From Chitinophaga sp. YR627 (GTDB taxonomy: Bacteria > Bacteroidota > Bacteroidia > Chitinophagales > Chitinophagaceae): 64,000 nt of DNA. Below are positions 9,031 through 17,433 of the stretch, piece after piece; position 1 is the first letter of the stretch; each line of letters opens with the position of its first letter. The position numbers and the translations under genes are program-made. Under the pieces are notes generated by a model. The model was not told the origin of the DNA, searched no databases, and saw nothing but the letters and a program-made list of their open reading frames with translations. Location: positions 124,001 to 188,000 of the forward strand of contig NZ_FOUX01000006.1 in assembly GCF_900114995.1 (NCBI RefSeq), given 5' to 3'.

Positions 9031-10038
9031 TTATTTTTTTAGTTTATCCAATGCAGCTTTCGCTTCCGGATATTCCTTTCTGAATGTAAGCGCCTTGATA
9101 TAGTCATCTATCGCGTCTTCCTTACGGCCCAGTTGCTCCAGACACTGTGCACGGTTATAATACGCCTCAGAATTATTAGGGGATGTTTTCGCCGCCAGAT
9201 CGAAAAAACGCAGGCCTTCTTTCCAGTTCTTTTTACGCACATTGATCGTTCCCAGGGCCATATAAGCTCTTTCGTCATCGGGGTCAGTAGAGATACTGCT
9301 CATATAAGCAGTAACGGCTTCCGGAGTATTGCCGGTCTGCTCATAATACTGTCCCAGGGCAATATACGGTTCCGCATTCACAGAGTCCAGTCTGGCCGCC
9401 AGTTTGTAGTATTTCGGTGTATTAGCAGATCGTCTGGCCAGTAACAGATCTCCCAGTTCCATCACAGCGTCATAATCACTCTGCAGCCCTGCATGATCTA
9501 CCGCCGCCGTCAGATGACTGATCGCCAGGGTGGTATCTTTGTTTTCCTCTGCAATCCTCGCTTTCAGGTAATAGGCTTTATCGTAGGTACCGGTAGATTT
9601 TGCCAGCACGCCCGCCAGACTATCAGCTGATGTATATTGTTTGTTTTCAATCAGAGCCGTTGCCAGTCTGTATTGCAGATAAGGATAACCGGGCGCTGTC
9701 TGTAAAGCCTTTTCAAACTGTGTAATGGCCTGCGGATAGTGTTCCAGCACCAGCGCAGCTTCCCCGGCGCCAGCCCAGAAATCGGTCACGGCCGGTTTCA
9801 GCTGCGCCGCCTTTTCAAAGTCTTTCTGTGCAAGTGCAGGATCTGTATTGAAGAGCAGCAAAGCCCTGCGGAAATACAAGCCTTCGTTGTCAGGGAATTG
9901 TGCGATAGAGTCGGTGAGTGGCAATACCATGGAGGCATATAGGGCGGAGTCAGCACCGTTTTTCTGAACAGACTCTCCCTGTTTACCGGAATGGCAGCAA
10001 ATTAAAAAAGGAATGGATAAGAGGAATAGGTATTTCAT
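9031..10038 (-). CDS. TPR-repeat lipoprotein
   Basis: 335 aa. The N-terminal signal ends in a lipobox-like LICC at about residues 12-15, followed by several tetratricopeptide repeats across most of the length (for example YFRRALLLFNTDPALAQKDF, and LDLAAKTSPNNSEAYYNRAQ-type units near the C-terminus). This predicts a periplasm-facing lipoprotein scaffold. No catalytic motif is visible and the role is unknown. It follows rpe's start by about 80 bp on the same strand but need not be cotranscribed. Confidence 0.85.
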   Translation of the reverse strand: MKYLFLLSIPFLICCHSGKQGESVQKNGADSALYASMVLPLTDSIAQFPDNEGLYFRRALLLFNTDPALAQKDFEKAAQLKPAVTDFWAGAGEAALVLEHYPQAITQFEKALQTAPGYPYLQYRLATALIENKQYTSADSLAGVLAKSTGTYDKAYYLKARIAEENKDTTLAISHLTAAVDHAGLQSDYDAVMELGDLLLARRSANTPKYYKLAARLDSVNAEPYIALGQYYEQTGNTPEAVTAYMSSISTDPDDERAYMALGTINVRKKNWKEGLRFFDLAAKTSPNNSEAYYNRAQCLEQLGRKEDAIDDYIKALTFRKEYPEAKAALDKLKK

Positions 10039-10115
10039 AAGACAATTATATAAAAAATGCTGGAAATTCCACTGTTATGATAACTATAGCGGTACAGGAA
10101 GGGGTAAAATGAAGA

Positions 10116-10145
10116 ATGGCTGTCCGCTAACAGCGGGACAGCCAT
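10116..10145 (-). terminator. terminator of the thr operon
   Basis: A ~13-bp stem with one bulged base (ATGGCTGTCC / GGACAGCCAT core) lies 29 bp after thrC. On the minus strand it is followed by a T-rich stretch (TCTTCATTTT). Confidence 0.7.
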
Positions 10146-10173
10146 CCTGATTGATCGTCTGTTGCATGCCGGA

Positions 10174-11481
10174 TCAATTGGCCATGAGCCATTGTTTTAA
10201 TGCGTCATATTCGGCCGGAAGTTGTACGGATTGTTTCTCCAGGTCATACAGGGACTTTACCCTGTCAGGCGTCACGATCTTATCCTGCAGAGACGCCGGA
10301 GCGGTATCTGCGAATTTAACCGGATGCGCTGTTTCCAGAAATACACCGGCAGTATTTGTATCCAGACCTGCCGTCTGCAAATACTGTTTCAGGCCGAGGT
10401 AACCTACCGCGCCGTGTGGATCCAGCATATACTGGTGGTCTTTCCAGACCTGTTCCATCGTAGCTGCGGTATCTTTATCGTTGAAGGAAACAGACGTCAG
10501 CTTCTCTTTCAGTGCCGGCAAACTGTTTGCAAATAATTCAAGGATACGGACAAAGTTGCTCGGATCAGCCACATCCATCGCATTGGAGAGGGTAGCAGTC
10601 GCTTTACCTGGTGTATACGCGCCGGTTTGCATGAATCTTGGCACTGTATCATTTACATTGGTACTGGCCACAAAATGTTTTACCGGCAGACCCATCGCCG
10701 CTGCCATCATACCTGCGCAGATATTCCCGAAATTGCCGCTTGGCACAGAGAATACGATATCAGGATGCGCAGCGCTGAGTTGTTTGTATGCCAGCAGATA
10801 ATAGAACATCTGCGGCAGCCAGCGTGCAACGTTGATGGAGTTGGCACTGGTCAGCATCACATGCGATTGCAATGCTTCATCCAGGAATGCCGTTTTCACC
10901 ATCCGCTGACAATCATCAAACGTGCCGTCTATTTCAAGTGCCGTGATGTTGCCATTGAGTGTGGTCAGCTGTTTTTCCTGTAGCGTGCTCACTTTACCGG
11001 AAGGGTAGAGGATCACTACACGTACACCGGGAACATTATAGAAACCGTTGGCAACAGCGCCGCCGGTATCACCGGAAGTGGCTACGAGTACCGTTACCGG
11101 ACGGCTATCATTTCTTCTGAAATAACCCAGGCAACCGGCCATAAAACGTGCGCCGACATCCTTAAATGCCAGGGTAGGACCGTGGAAAAGTTCCAGGGAA
11201 TATACATTGCCTTCTACTTTCTCCACCGGAAAAGGAAAACTAAGCGTATCTGCAATGATCTGCCTTAAAGTAGCTTCGGGAATTTCTTCTCCTACAAATG
11301 GCTGTATCGCTGCGTAGGCAATATCGAGGTCGTTTTTATGAACGATATCGTTGAGGAATGTTTTGTCAAAAGCCGGAATACGCTCAGGAAAATATAATCC
11401 CTTATCAGGTGCGAGACCCTGTACTACGGCTTCTTCAAAAGATACAACGTGTTGTTTATTCTGTAGACTGAAATATTTCAT
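10174..11481 (-). CDS. thrC: threonine synthase
   Basis: 435 aa PLP enzyme converting O-phosphohomoserine to threonine, the last step of the pathway. The PLP lysine is in HGPTLAFKDVGARF; SGDTGGAVANG is the cofactor-phosphate loop; SVPSGNFGN is a further family motif. Full length for the shorter bacterial type. It begins 6 bp after thrB and ends the thrA-thrB-thrC operon. Confidence 0.95.
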   Translation of the reverse strand: MKYFSLQNKQHVVSFEEAVVQGLAPDKGLYFPERIPAFDKTFLNDIVHKNDLDIAYAAIQPFVGEEIPEATLRQIIADTLSFPFPVEKVEGNVYSLELFHGPTLAFKDVGARFMAGCLGYFRRNDSRPVTVLVATSGDTGGAVANGFYNVPGVRVVILYPSGKVSTLQEKQLTTLNGNITALEIDGTFDDCQRMVKTAFLDEALQSHVMLTSANSINVARWLPQMFYYLLAYKQLSAAHPDIVFSVPSGNFGNICAGMMAAAMGLPVKHFVASTNVNDTVPRFMQTGAYTPGKATATLSNAMDVADPSNFVRILELFANSLPALKEKLTSVSFNDKDTAATMEQVWKDHQYMLDPHGAVGYLGLKQYLQTAGLDTNTAGVFLETAHPVKFADTAPASLQDKIVTPDRVKSLYDLEKQSVQLPAEYDALKQWLMAN

Positions 11482-11487
11482 TAGACT

Positions 11488-12423
11488 TTACGCTTTTGTA
11501 ATTTTCACACCTTCCCTGTTTATCTGCGATACATGGATCTTATAATCCACGCCCAGCGGCGCATATACCGTGTCCATCATAGCAGCTACCTTACGGGCAG
11601 CTTCCTCGCCTCTGCTCAGCATGAATACAGAAGGACCGGAACCAGAGATACCACCACCCAATGCACCTGCTTCCTTACATTTTACTTTCAGTTCGTAGAA
11701 AGCAGGTATCAGGATCGCACGTACAGGTTCTACGATCGCATCTTCCAGTGAACGGCTGATCAGATCATAGTTTTCCTGATAAAGACCCGCAACGAGTGCA
11801 CCTACGTTACCCCACTGACGGATGGCATCGGTCATCAGTACTTTTTGTTTAAGGATCTCACGGGCATCAGAAGTTTTTACTTCTATCTGCGGATGGATCA
11901 CGGTTACCCACAGATCAGCCGGTGTGTGCAGACCGGTAATATCAAGCGGTTTATAACTTCTTACCAGTGTAAAACCACCCATGATAGCAGGAGCGACGTT
12001 ATCCGCATGTGCAGCACCACTGGCCAGTCTTTCACCTTCCATGGCAAAACGTACCAGCTGTTTAGGTGTGAACGGATTACCCAGCAGATGGTTGGCGCCT
12101 GCGACAGCACCCGCAGAACTGGCAGCACTGGAGCCGATGCCACTACCCGGAGGAATATTTTTGAAGAGTTCTAATTCTATACCAACATCCGGCTGACCAT
12201 ACTTCTGCAACAGCGCCTGAATAGCGACGCCACATACGTTCTGTGCAGGATCAGTAGAAAGTGATGCGCCGTGTACCGCTGTAATGGTTACACCTGGTTT
12301 GTCACTTTTACGCATGATCATTTCATCGCCGGGAGCATCCATAGCCAGTCCTATTACGTCAAAACCGCAGGCCACATTGGCGACAGTGGCAGGTGCAAAT
12401 ACTCTTATGCTTTCATTGTCCAT
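11488..12423 (-). CDS. thrB: homoserine kinase
   Basis: 311 aa GHMP-family kinase that phosphorylates homoserine. The ATP-binding glycine/serine loop PPGSGIGSSAASS is clear, with the N-terminal VFAPATVANVACGFD motif and the C-terminal GGGISGSGPSVF motif. I place the start at the ATG giving MDNESIRVF; an upstream in-frame TTG would add three residues. Middle gene of the threonine operon, 6 bp before thrC. Confidence 0.95.
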   Translation of the reverse strand: MDNESIRVFAPATVANVACGFDVIGLAMDAPGDEMIMRKSDKPGVTITAVHGASLSTDPAQNVCGVAIQALLQKYGQPDVGIELELFKNIPPGSGIGSSAASSAGAVAGANHLLGNPFTPKQLVRFAMEGERLASGAAHADNVAPAIMGGFTLVRSYKPLDITGLHTPADLWVTVIHPQIEVKTSDAREILKQKVLMTDAIRQWGNVGALVAGLYQENYDLISRSLEDAIVEPVRAILIPAFYELKVKCKEAGALGGGISGSGPSVFMLSRGEEAARKVAAMMDTVYAPLGVDYKIHVSQINREGVKITKA

Positions 12424-12438
12424 AGGGAACAAAATTTT

Positions 12439-12551
12439 AATTAAAAATTAAGAGTTAAGAATTAAGAATTAAGCCGTAAGAATTGAGTTATTCGGGTCTT
12501 ATTGATACTTGTAACCACCAATTCTTAATTATTAATTTTTAATTCTTAATT
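12439..12551. repeat. TTAATTCTTAATT repeat blocks between thrA and thrB
   Basis: Two blocks of the motif in opposite orientation (12439-12473 as AATTAAGAATTAAG copies, 12520-12551 as AATTCTTAATT copies) fill the thrA-thrB gap and could pair into a long AT-rich hairpin. The same motif recurs in other gaps in this window (46994-47030, 55312-55343, 57383-57408). Confidence 0.7.
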
Positions 12552-12555
12552 GATT

Positions 12556-15003
12556 TTATCTCGCTGATCTGATGATATCAGCAAATATACCGGAAGCCGT
12601 TACATCTGCTCCCGCACCGGCGCCTTTCACGATCAGTGGTTGTTCCGAATAACGGTTGGTGGTATAAAGTACGATGTTGTCTTTTCCTTCCAGTTTGAAG
12701 AAAGGATGATCCGGTGCGATAGATTGCAGTCCTACGGACGCTTTACCATTTTCATAGCGGGCTACGAACTTCAGGCGTTTACCTTCCGCATCGGCCTTTT
12801 CGCGTAATGCCAGGAAATGACCGGCATGAACGTCCAGCTGCTCGTAGAAAGCATCTACAGAAGGTGCATGCAGTGCTTCTTCCGGCAGGAAGGAATGATT
12901 GGTGATATCTTCCAGTTCCATCTTCATACCGCTCTCACGTGCGAGGATCAGGATCTTACGCATCACATCCACACCGCTCAGATCTATACGTGGATCCGGT
13001 TCTGTATAACCTTCATCCTGTGCGGCTTTTACTACCGTACGGAACGAAGCACCGTTGACGAAATTATTAAAGACGAAGTTGAGACTACCACTCAATACTG
13101 CTTCGATGCTGTTTACCTTATCACCGCTGCGGATCAGGTCATTCAGGGTGTTGATCACCGGCAGACCTGCACCAACATTGGTTTCAAACAGGAAAGAAGC
13201 ATTGTATTTACGCGCCAGGTCTTTCAGACTCTTATAATAAGCGTAATCAGAAGAGCAGGCGATCTTGTTACAGGTCACTACAGAGATACCATGTTGCAGG
13301 AACTCACCGTAGGTAGCCGCTACTTCTTTACTGGCAGTATTATCAACAAATACACTGTTACGAAGGTTGAGTGATTTGATCTTATTGGCAAAAGCGACCA
13401 TGTCAGATGCTTCACCTGCTTCCAGTACATTTTTCCAGTCAGCCAGGTTGATCGCTTCATGACCAAAGGCCATCTTACGGCTGTTGGCGATACCGGTTAC
13501 ACGTACGTGCAGACCCAGTTCGTTCATCAGGAATTTATGCTGCTGATTCAGTTGTTCCAGCAGTTTGCCGCCTACATTACCCACACCTGCGATGAATACG
13601 TTCACCTGTTTCAGTGGTTCTTCAAAGAAGGCTTCATGTATAACGTTCAGCGCTTTTTTAACATCTCCCTTATTGATCACTACAGAGATGTTCTTTTCAG
13701 TAGAACCCTGTGCGATCGCGCGTATATTCACACCATTACGACCCAGTGCAGCAAAGAGTTTACCGCTGGTGCCGTGATGATTTTTCATGTTATCACCTAC
13801 TACAGCAACGATGCTCATATCTCTTTCCACGATCAGTGGTTCGATGCGTTTTTCCAGGATCTCCTGGGAGAACTCGCTATCCACCGCAGTTTTTGCTTTC
13901 AGCATATCTGTTTCGTGGATACCAACGGTGATTGAGTGTTCAGAAGAACTCTGTGTGATGAGGATCACGTTCACACGTTCGCTGAGCAGTGCTTCGAAGA
14001 GACGTTTGGAGAAACCCGGTATACCCACCATGCCGCTACCTTCCAGTGTAAGCAGCGCTATTTTCTGGATACCGCTGATACCGGTTACGGGGTACACACG
14101 GCCATCACCTTCCTGAGAGTGTATCAGTGTACCATAATCATCCGGTGCAAAAGTATTTTTGATCCAGATAGGGATACGTTTATCCATTACAGGTTGTATG
14201 GTAGGCGGATAGATCACTTTCGCACCGAAGTGGGAGAGCTCCATCGCTTCTTCATAACTGATGTGCGGGATCGGAATAGCCTGTGATACCATGCGTGGAT
14301 CAGCAGTCATCATACCACTTACATCAGTCCATATATCGAGTACTTCCGCATGCAGTGCGGCAGCGACAATAGCAGCAGTATAGTCAGAACCGCCACGACC
14401 AAGCGTAGTGGTTTCTCCGTCAGAAGTCGCAGATACGAAACCTGGCAGTACGAAGAAATCAGCAGTCTGTTGCTGGTAGTATTGGGCAGTCTGGTGATTG
14501 GTCGCAAGGAAATTCACCGCAGCGTTGCCGAAGTTATTATCAGTAACGATCAGTTCACGGCTATCTTTCCAAACGGCATTGAGTCCGGTAGACTTCAGCT
14601 TTTCCGCCAGCAGATAGGAGGAGACGAGTTCCCCGAAACTCATGATCTTATCCAGCGACCTTGCGCTCAGTTCACCCACCTGGAAGATCCCATCGCAGAG
14701 GGTTTCCAGGGTATTCAGGCGTTTTTTTACCTGGCTGATGATACCACTTTGTACAGTGATAGGGAAGAGGGTACGAATGGTGTCCAGGTGTCTGGATTCG
14801 ATTTCTTCCAATACGTTTCTATATTGTTCCTGTCCTTGTCCTGCCAGCTGACCACATTGTATCAGTTTATCAGTAATGCCGCTCATGGCAGAAGCAACAA
14901 TGGTAAAGCGTCCGTTGGGTTTCTTGTTACGGATGATATTGCATACCTGTTCTATTGACTGGGCGCTTCCCATGGAAGTTCCGCCGAATTTTAATACTTG
15001 CAT
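12556..15003 (-). CDS. thrA: bifunctional aspartokinase / homoserine dehydrogenase
   Basis: 815 aa, the usual length of fused ThrA. Residues 1-~290 are aspartate kinase (VLKFGGTSMGSA at the start, TTLGRGGSDYTA), ~310-455 two ACT regulatory domains that typically bind threonine, and ~465-815 homoserine dehydrogenase (Rossmann motif FIAGVGNVGG, and the catalytic-domain GSLNFVFN and DEGYTEPDPR). Catalyses the first and third steps from aspartate to threonine. It leads the operon, and a Thr/Ile-rich leader peptide upstream suggests attenuation control. Confidence 0.96.
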   Translation of the reverse strand: MQVLKFGGTSMGSAQSIEQVCNIIRNKKPNGRFTIVASAMSGITDKLIQCGQLAGQGQEQYRNVLEEIESRHLDTIRTLFPITVQSGIISQVKKRLNTLETLCDGIFQVGELSARSLDKIMSFGELVSSYLLAEKLKSTGLNAVWKDSRELIVTDNNFGNAAVNFLATNHQTAQYYQQQTADFFVLPGFVSATSDGETTTLGRGGSDYTAAIVAAALHAEVLDIWTDVSGMMTADPRMVSQAIPIPHISYEEAMELSHFGAKVIYPPTIQPVMDKRIPIWIKNTFAPDDYGTLIHSQEGDGRVYPVTGISGIQKIALLTLEGSGMVGIPGFSKRLFEALLSERVNVILITQSSSEHSITVGIHETDMLKAKTAVDSEFSQEILEKRIEPLIVERDMSIVAVVGDNMKNHHGTSGKLFAALGRNGVNIRAIAQGSTEKNISVVINKGDVKKALNVIHEAFFEEPLKQVNVFIAGVGNVGGKLLEQLNQQHKFLMNELGLHVRVTGIANSRKMAFGHEAINLADWKNVLEAGEASDMVAFANKIKSLNLRNSVFVDNTASKEVAATYGEFLQHGISVVTCNKIACSSDYAYYKSLKDLARKYNASFLFETNVGAGLPVINTLNDLIRSGDKVNSIEAVLSGSLNFVFNNFVNGASFRTVVKAAQDEGYTEPDPRIDLSGVDVMRKILILARESGMKMELEDITNHSFLPEEALHAPSVDAFYEQLDVHAGHFLALREKADAEGKRLKFVARYENGKASVGLQSIAPDHPFFKLEGKDNIVLYTTNRYSEQPLIVKGAGAGADVTASGIFADIIRSAR

Positions 15004-15086
15004 GTGAGAAGAATGTTAATACGTAAAAATGCCAGATCCCTTTACCGGGTGTACCACCTGAGTGGTCGTTGGATGATATGTGAAAT

Positions 15087-15191
15087 TTAACCCCGCACTG
15101 GGGTTGTAATAGATGTAATTGTAATAGTGCTGATACCCGCGCCGGAGATGGTGCGAGATGCAGAAGTGAAGTATGTAACTATTGGTAGCAC
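15087..15191 (-). CDS. candidate threonine-operon leader peptide
   Basis: 34 codons ending 84 bp before thrA. No ATG is in frame; GTG at 15191 (or TTG at 15203) would start it. Codons 20-30 read Ile-Ser-Thr-Ile-Thr-Ile-Thr-Ser-Ile-Thr-Thr, five Thr and four Ile in eleven, followed by Pro-Val-Arg-Gly-stop. This matches the logic of the enterobacterial thrL leader, where ribosome stalling at Thr/Ile codons controls a terminator. Inference from codon content and position only. Confidence 0.55.
   Translation of the reverse strand: MLPIVTYFTSASRTISGAGISTITITSITTPVRG
15089..15105 (-). promoter_or_regulatory. attenuator-type hairpin overlapping leader stop codon
   Basis: A perfect 6-bp GC-rich stem (AACCCC / GGGGTT, 5-nt loop) starts inside the last codons of the Thr/Ile leader peptide and includes its stop region, the place where an attenuator hairpin would respond to ribosome position. 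It is not followed by a long T run (TAAATTTC), so whether it terminates or only anti-terminates is open. Confidence 0.45.
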
Positions 15192-15476
15192 TATTTGGAA
15201 CAATTTACTTTTCGCTAACAAAAGTCTGGAATTAGTTTTGGATTAACAAATGAATTGTCAAAGTTTTGAAATTATTTAAAATTAGGCGGGGTAATTTGAG
15301 AAAAATTTCGGGTAACGGGCGGAACAGGACAATAATATTGGTTTTCAATAGGCACGCACTGTTGTCCGGGTGCATGGATAAGGGCCAGCAGGGCTTTCAG
15401 ACGAACAAGCACAAAAGAAGCGACGGCTTAGTGGTGGACTTGATCCATCATTCGTGTGTCAAACCCCTATTATTGC
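15192..15476. other. intergenic, divergent thrA / hmgA control region
   Basis: AT-rich near thrA, presumably containing the thr promoter reading leftward. A 74-codon plus-strand frame (15266-15490) is composition noise: no start context, no recognisable residues. I see nothing else of note. Confidence 0.4.
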
Positions 15477-15484
15477 TATATTTG
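15477..15484 (+). promoter_or_regulatory. candidate Bacteroidota -7 promoter element
   Basis: TATATTTG matches the Bacteroidota -7 consensus TAnnTTTG exactly. TTCG at 15451-15454, 22 bp upstream, is a 3-of-4 match to the TTTG -33 element. A transcript would start near 15490, giving hmgA a leader of almost 290 nt. Confidence 0.4.
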
Positions 15485-15501
15485 TCTTAACCACGTTGGA
15501 C

Positions 15502-15588
15502 ATGCCTTATTTCCGCAATTTCACATATTATATAGATAAGCGCCGCTGGAAGTACTGCTTCCTGCTGGAGGGAATCGTTAGCCGGTAG
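15502..15588 (+). CDS. candidate aromatic-rich leader peptide upstream of hmgA
   Basis: A 28-codon frame from an ATG about 12 nt after the predicted transcription start, with 4 Tyr, 3 Phe and 1 Trp (begins MPYFRNFTYYI). The enzyme 190 bp downstream degrades a tyrosine/phenylalanine breakdown product, so codon-based or peptide-based control is conceivable. The RNA after the stop can form several short stems (for example CATACC/GGTATG around 15615-15637). Speculative; it could be a chance frame. Confidence 0.3.
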   Translation: MPYFRNFTYYIDKRRWKYCFLLEGIVSR

Positions 15589-15737
15589 GACTTTCCCGGA
15601 CTTTTACCGTCCTGCATACCTGTCAGCACCAGGGTATGTACCTGTCTCCTTATTTTACAGTTTGCATCTCCGTAGCTGACAGAAAACAAGTCGCCAAAAC
15701 ATCTTATTGTCACAAAATTGTCATTCAATATTCCACG

Positions 15738-15760
15738 GTCTGTTACCCCGGGTAACGGAC
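15738..15760. promoter_or_regulatory. strong palindrome just upstream of hmgA
   Basis: GTTACCC-C-GGGTAAC is a perfect 7-1-7 palindrome, extending to a 10-bp stem with one G-T pair. It ends 16 bp before the hmgA start codon and has no T run after it, so it is more likely a repressor operator or a translation-blocking hairpin than a terminator. Confidence 0.55.
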
Positions 15761-15776
15761 TGAAAAACCATCCATC

Positions 15777-16934
15777 ATGCCGCATTATCATAAACTAGGG
15801 AACATTCCTCATAAACGTCATACGCAATTCCGTAAGCCAGACGGCACATTGTATTCTGAACAGTTATTTTCAACGGAAGGCTTTTCTTCCAACTCCACCT
15901 TGCTCTATCATTGTCATCCGCCCACCGAAATTATCAAAGTGGATGAGCCTTATAGTGTCGCTCCCCGTGTAGCGGAAGAGAAGATGCTGAAGCACCGTAG
16001 TTTTCAGGGATTCAATATCAAGCCGGAAGCCGATTATCTGAAAAGCAGAAAACCAGTGCTGGTGAATAGTGACTGTCATATTTCCCTGGCTGCGCCCACA
16101 CAAAGCATGACTGATTACTTTTACAAGAATGCAGATGCGGATGAACTGATCTTCGTACATGAAGGGGCTGGTGTATTGCATACGCAATACGGACAGCTGC
16201 CATTTGGTTATGGAGATTATCTGCAGGTACCAAGAGGGACTATTTACCAGATAAAATTCACCAGTACAGATAACAGGCTGTTCATCGTAGAATCCTTCAG
16301 TCCGATTCGTTATCCAAAACGTTATCTCAGCCAGTATGGACAATTGCTGGAGCACGCCCCTTATTGTGAGCGTGATATTCGCCAGCCACAAAATCTGGAA
16401 ACAATTGATGAAGCAGGTGATTTCCTGATCCGCATCAAAAAGAAAGGTATCATGTATCCGATCCATTATGCACATCATCCTTTTGATGTGGTAGGATGGG
16501 ATGGCTGCGAATATCCTTTCGCGTTTTCTATTCATGACTTTGAACCTATCACCGGTCGCATACACCAGCCACCTCCGGTGCATCAGACATTCGAAGGACA
16601 TAATTTTGTGGTGTGCTCTTTCTGTCCGCGTTTGTTTGATTACCATCCGCAGGCGATCCCCGCGCCATATAATCATAGCAACATTGATAGTGATGAAGTG
16701 CTGTATTATGTGGATGGTGATTTTATGAGCCGTAAACATGTGACCAGAGGTATGATCACATTGCATCCCGGAGGTATTCCTCATGGTCCGCATCCAGGTG
16801 CTGTAGAAAAGAGTATAGGTGCGAAGGAAACAAAAGAACTGGCAGTGATGGTAGATACTTTCCATCCGCTGCAGATCACTCAGGAAGCACTGGAGATAGA
16901 AGATGAGCGTTATACGATGAGTTGGGCGGAGTAG
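15777..16934 (+). CDS. hmgA: homogentisate 1,2-dioxygenase
   Basis: 385 aa double-cupin enzyme that opens the ring of homogentisate to maleylacetoacetate in tyrosine/phenylalanine breakdown. Family features: N-terminal YHKLGNIPHKRHTQFR, the iron-site region YNHSNIDSDEVLYYV (His and Glu ligands) and IPHGPHPG (His ligand). 385 aa is the shorter bacterial form. The preceding enzyme of the pathway, 4-hydroxyphenylpyruvate dioxygenase, is 5.6 kb downstream rather than adjacent; fumarylacetoacetase is not in the window. Confidence 0.93.
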   Translation: MPHYHKLGNIPHKRHTQFRKPDGTLYSEQLFSTEGFSSNSTLLYHCHPPTEIIKVDEPYSVAPRVAEEKMLKHRSFQGFNIKPEADYLKSRKPVLVNSDCHISLAAPTQSMTDYFYKNADADELIFVHEGAGVLHTQYGQLPFGYGDYLQVPRGTIYQIKFTSTDNRLFIVESFSPIRYPKRYLSQYGQLLEHAPYCERDIRQPQNLETIDEAGDFLIRIKKKGIMYPIHYAHHPFDVVGWDGCEYPFAFSIHDFEPITGRIHQPPPVHQTFEGHNFVVCSFCPRLFDYHPQAIPAPYNHSNIDSDEVLYYVDGDFMSRKHVTRGMITLHPGGIPHGPHPGAVEKSIGAKETKELAVMVDTFHPLQITQEALEIEDERYTMSWAE

Positions 16935-16986
16935 GATTGTAATGCAGTGAAGATCGTTGCAGACGATCTTTTTAAGATAAAATACC

Positions 16987-17025
16987 AAATACGGGGCGCT
17001 TCAGCTATTGAGGCTCCCCGTATTT
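16987..17025 (+). terminator. terminator of hmgA
   Basis: A 10-bp stem (AAATACGGGG / CCCCGTATTT) followed by TTATTG, 52 bp after hmgA. Confidence 0.8.
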
Positions 17026-17089
17026 TATTGATATCGGATGTTATCTGGCATAATGTTATTGCCACCGATTCTTAATTCGTAACAGCGTC

Positions 17090-17311
17090 TCATTCTTCCG
17101 TATTCACACTGATCTCATCTCCACCATCTTCAGGTCGTTTCCCCTTATCTTTTGCATACTCTTCCGGCGTTTGTAAAGTATTGTTTTCGTCCGGCTGTAA
17201 ATAGATGGCGTCATCGTCTTCTTTCCTGCCATCCTTTGAAATATGTCCATGAGGATGGTCTTTATCGCTGTGTTTGTCGCTGGATGCTTGTCCCTGTTTG
17301 ATATTTGTCAT
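17090..17311 (-). CDS. small hydrophilic hypothetical protein
   Basis: 73 aa from the ATG giving MTNIKQGQ (an upstream in-frame codon would add eight residues but lacks context). Extremely polar, rich in Asp, Lys, Glu and His, with no hydrophobic core, so probably intrinsically disordered. Similar short acidic/basic proteins are common in Bacteroidota and of unknown function. It stands alone between hmgA and the aldo/keto reductase. Confidence 0.55.
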   Translation of the reverse strand: MTNIKQGQASSDKHSDKDHPHGHISKDGRKEDDDAIYLQPDENNTLQTPEEYAKDKGKRPEDGGDEISVNTEE

Positions 17312-17433
17312 ATACTTGTTTTTAAAAAGTGGCACTAAATCTGTGCCATGGGGTCGATTACTATCTTAATTCGTAGTAAAGGGGGCTCGGCAGGATAGGG
17401 TAATTTTAATATAAACAGAAAATCAGAATAAAT

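Noticed and set aside
15540..15660. Possible SRP (4.5S) RNA, because the minus strand contains AGGAAGCAG with nearby stems
   Set aside because: The conserved GGTCAGG partner strand and the full hairpin are missing; the similarity is limited to nine bases.
15528..15791. Minus-strand 87-codon frame upstream of hmgA
   Set aside because: No family features, overlaps the hmgA start and the control region; likely a chance frame.
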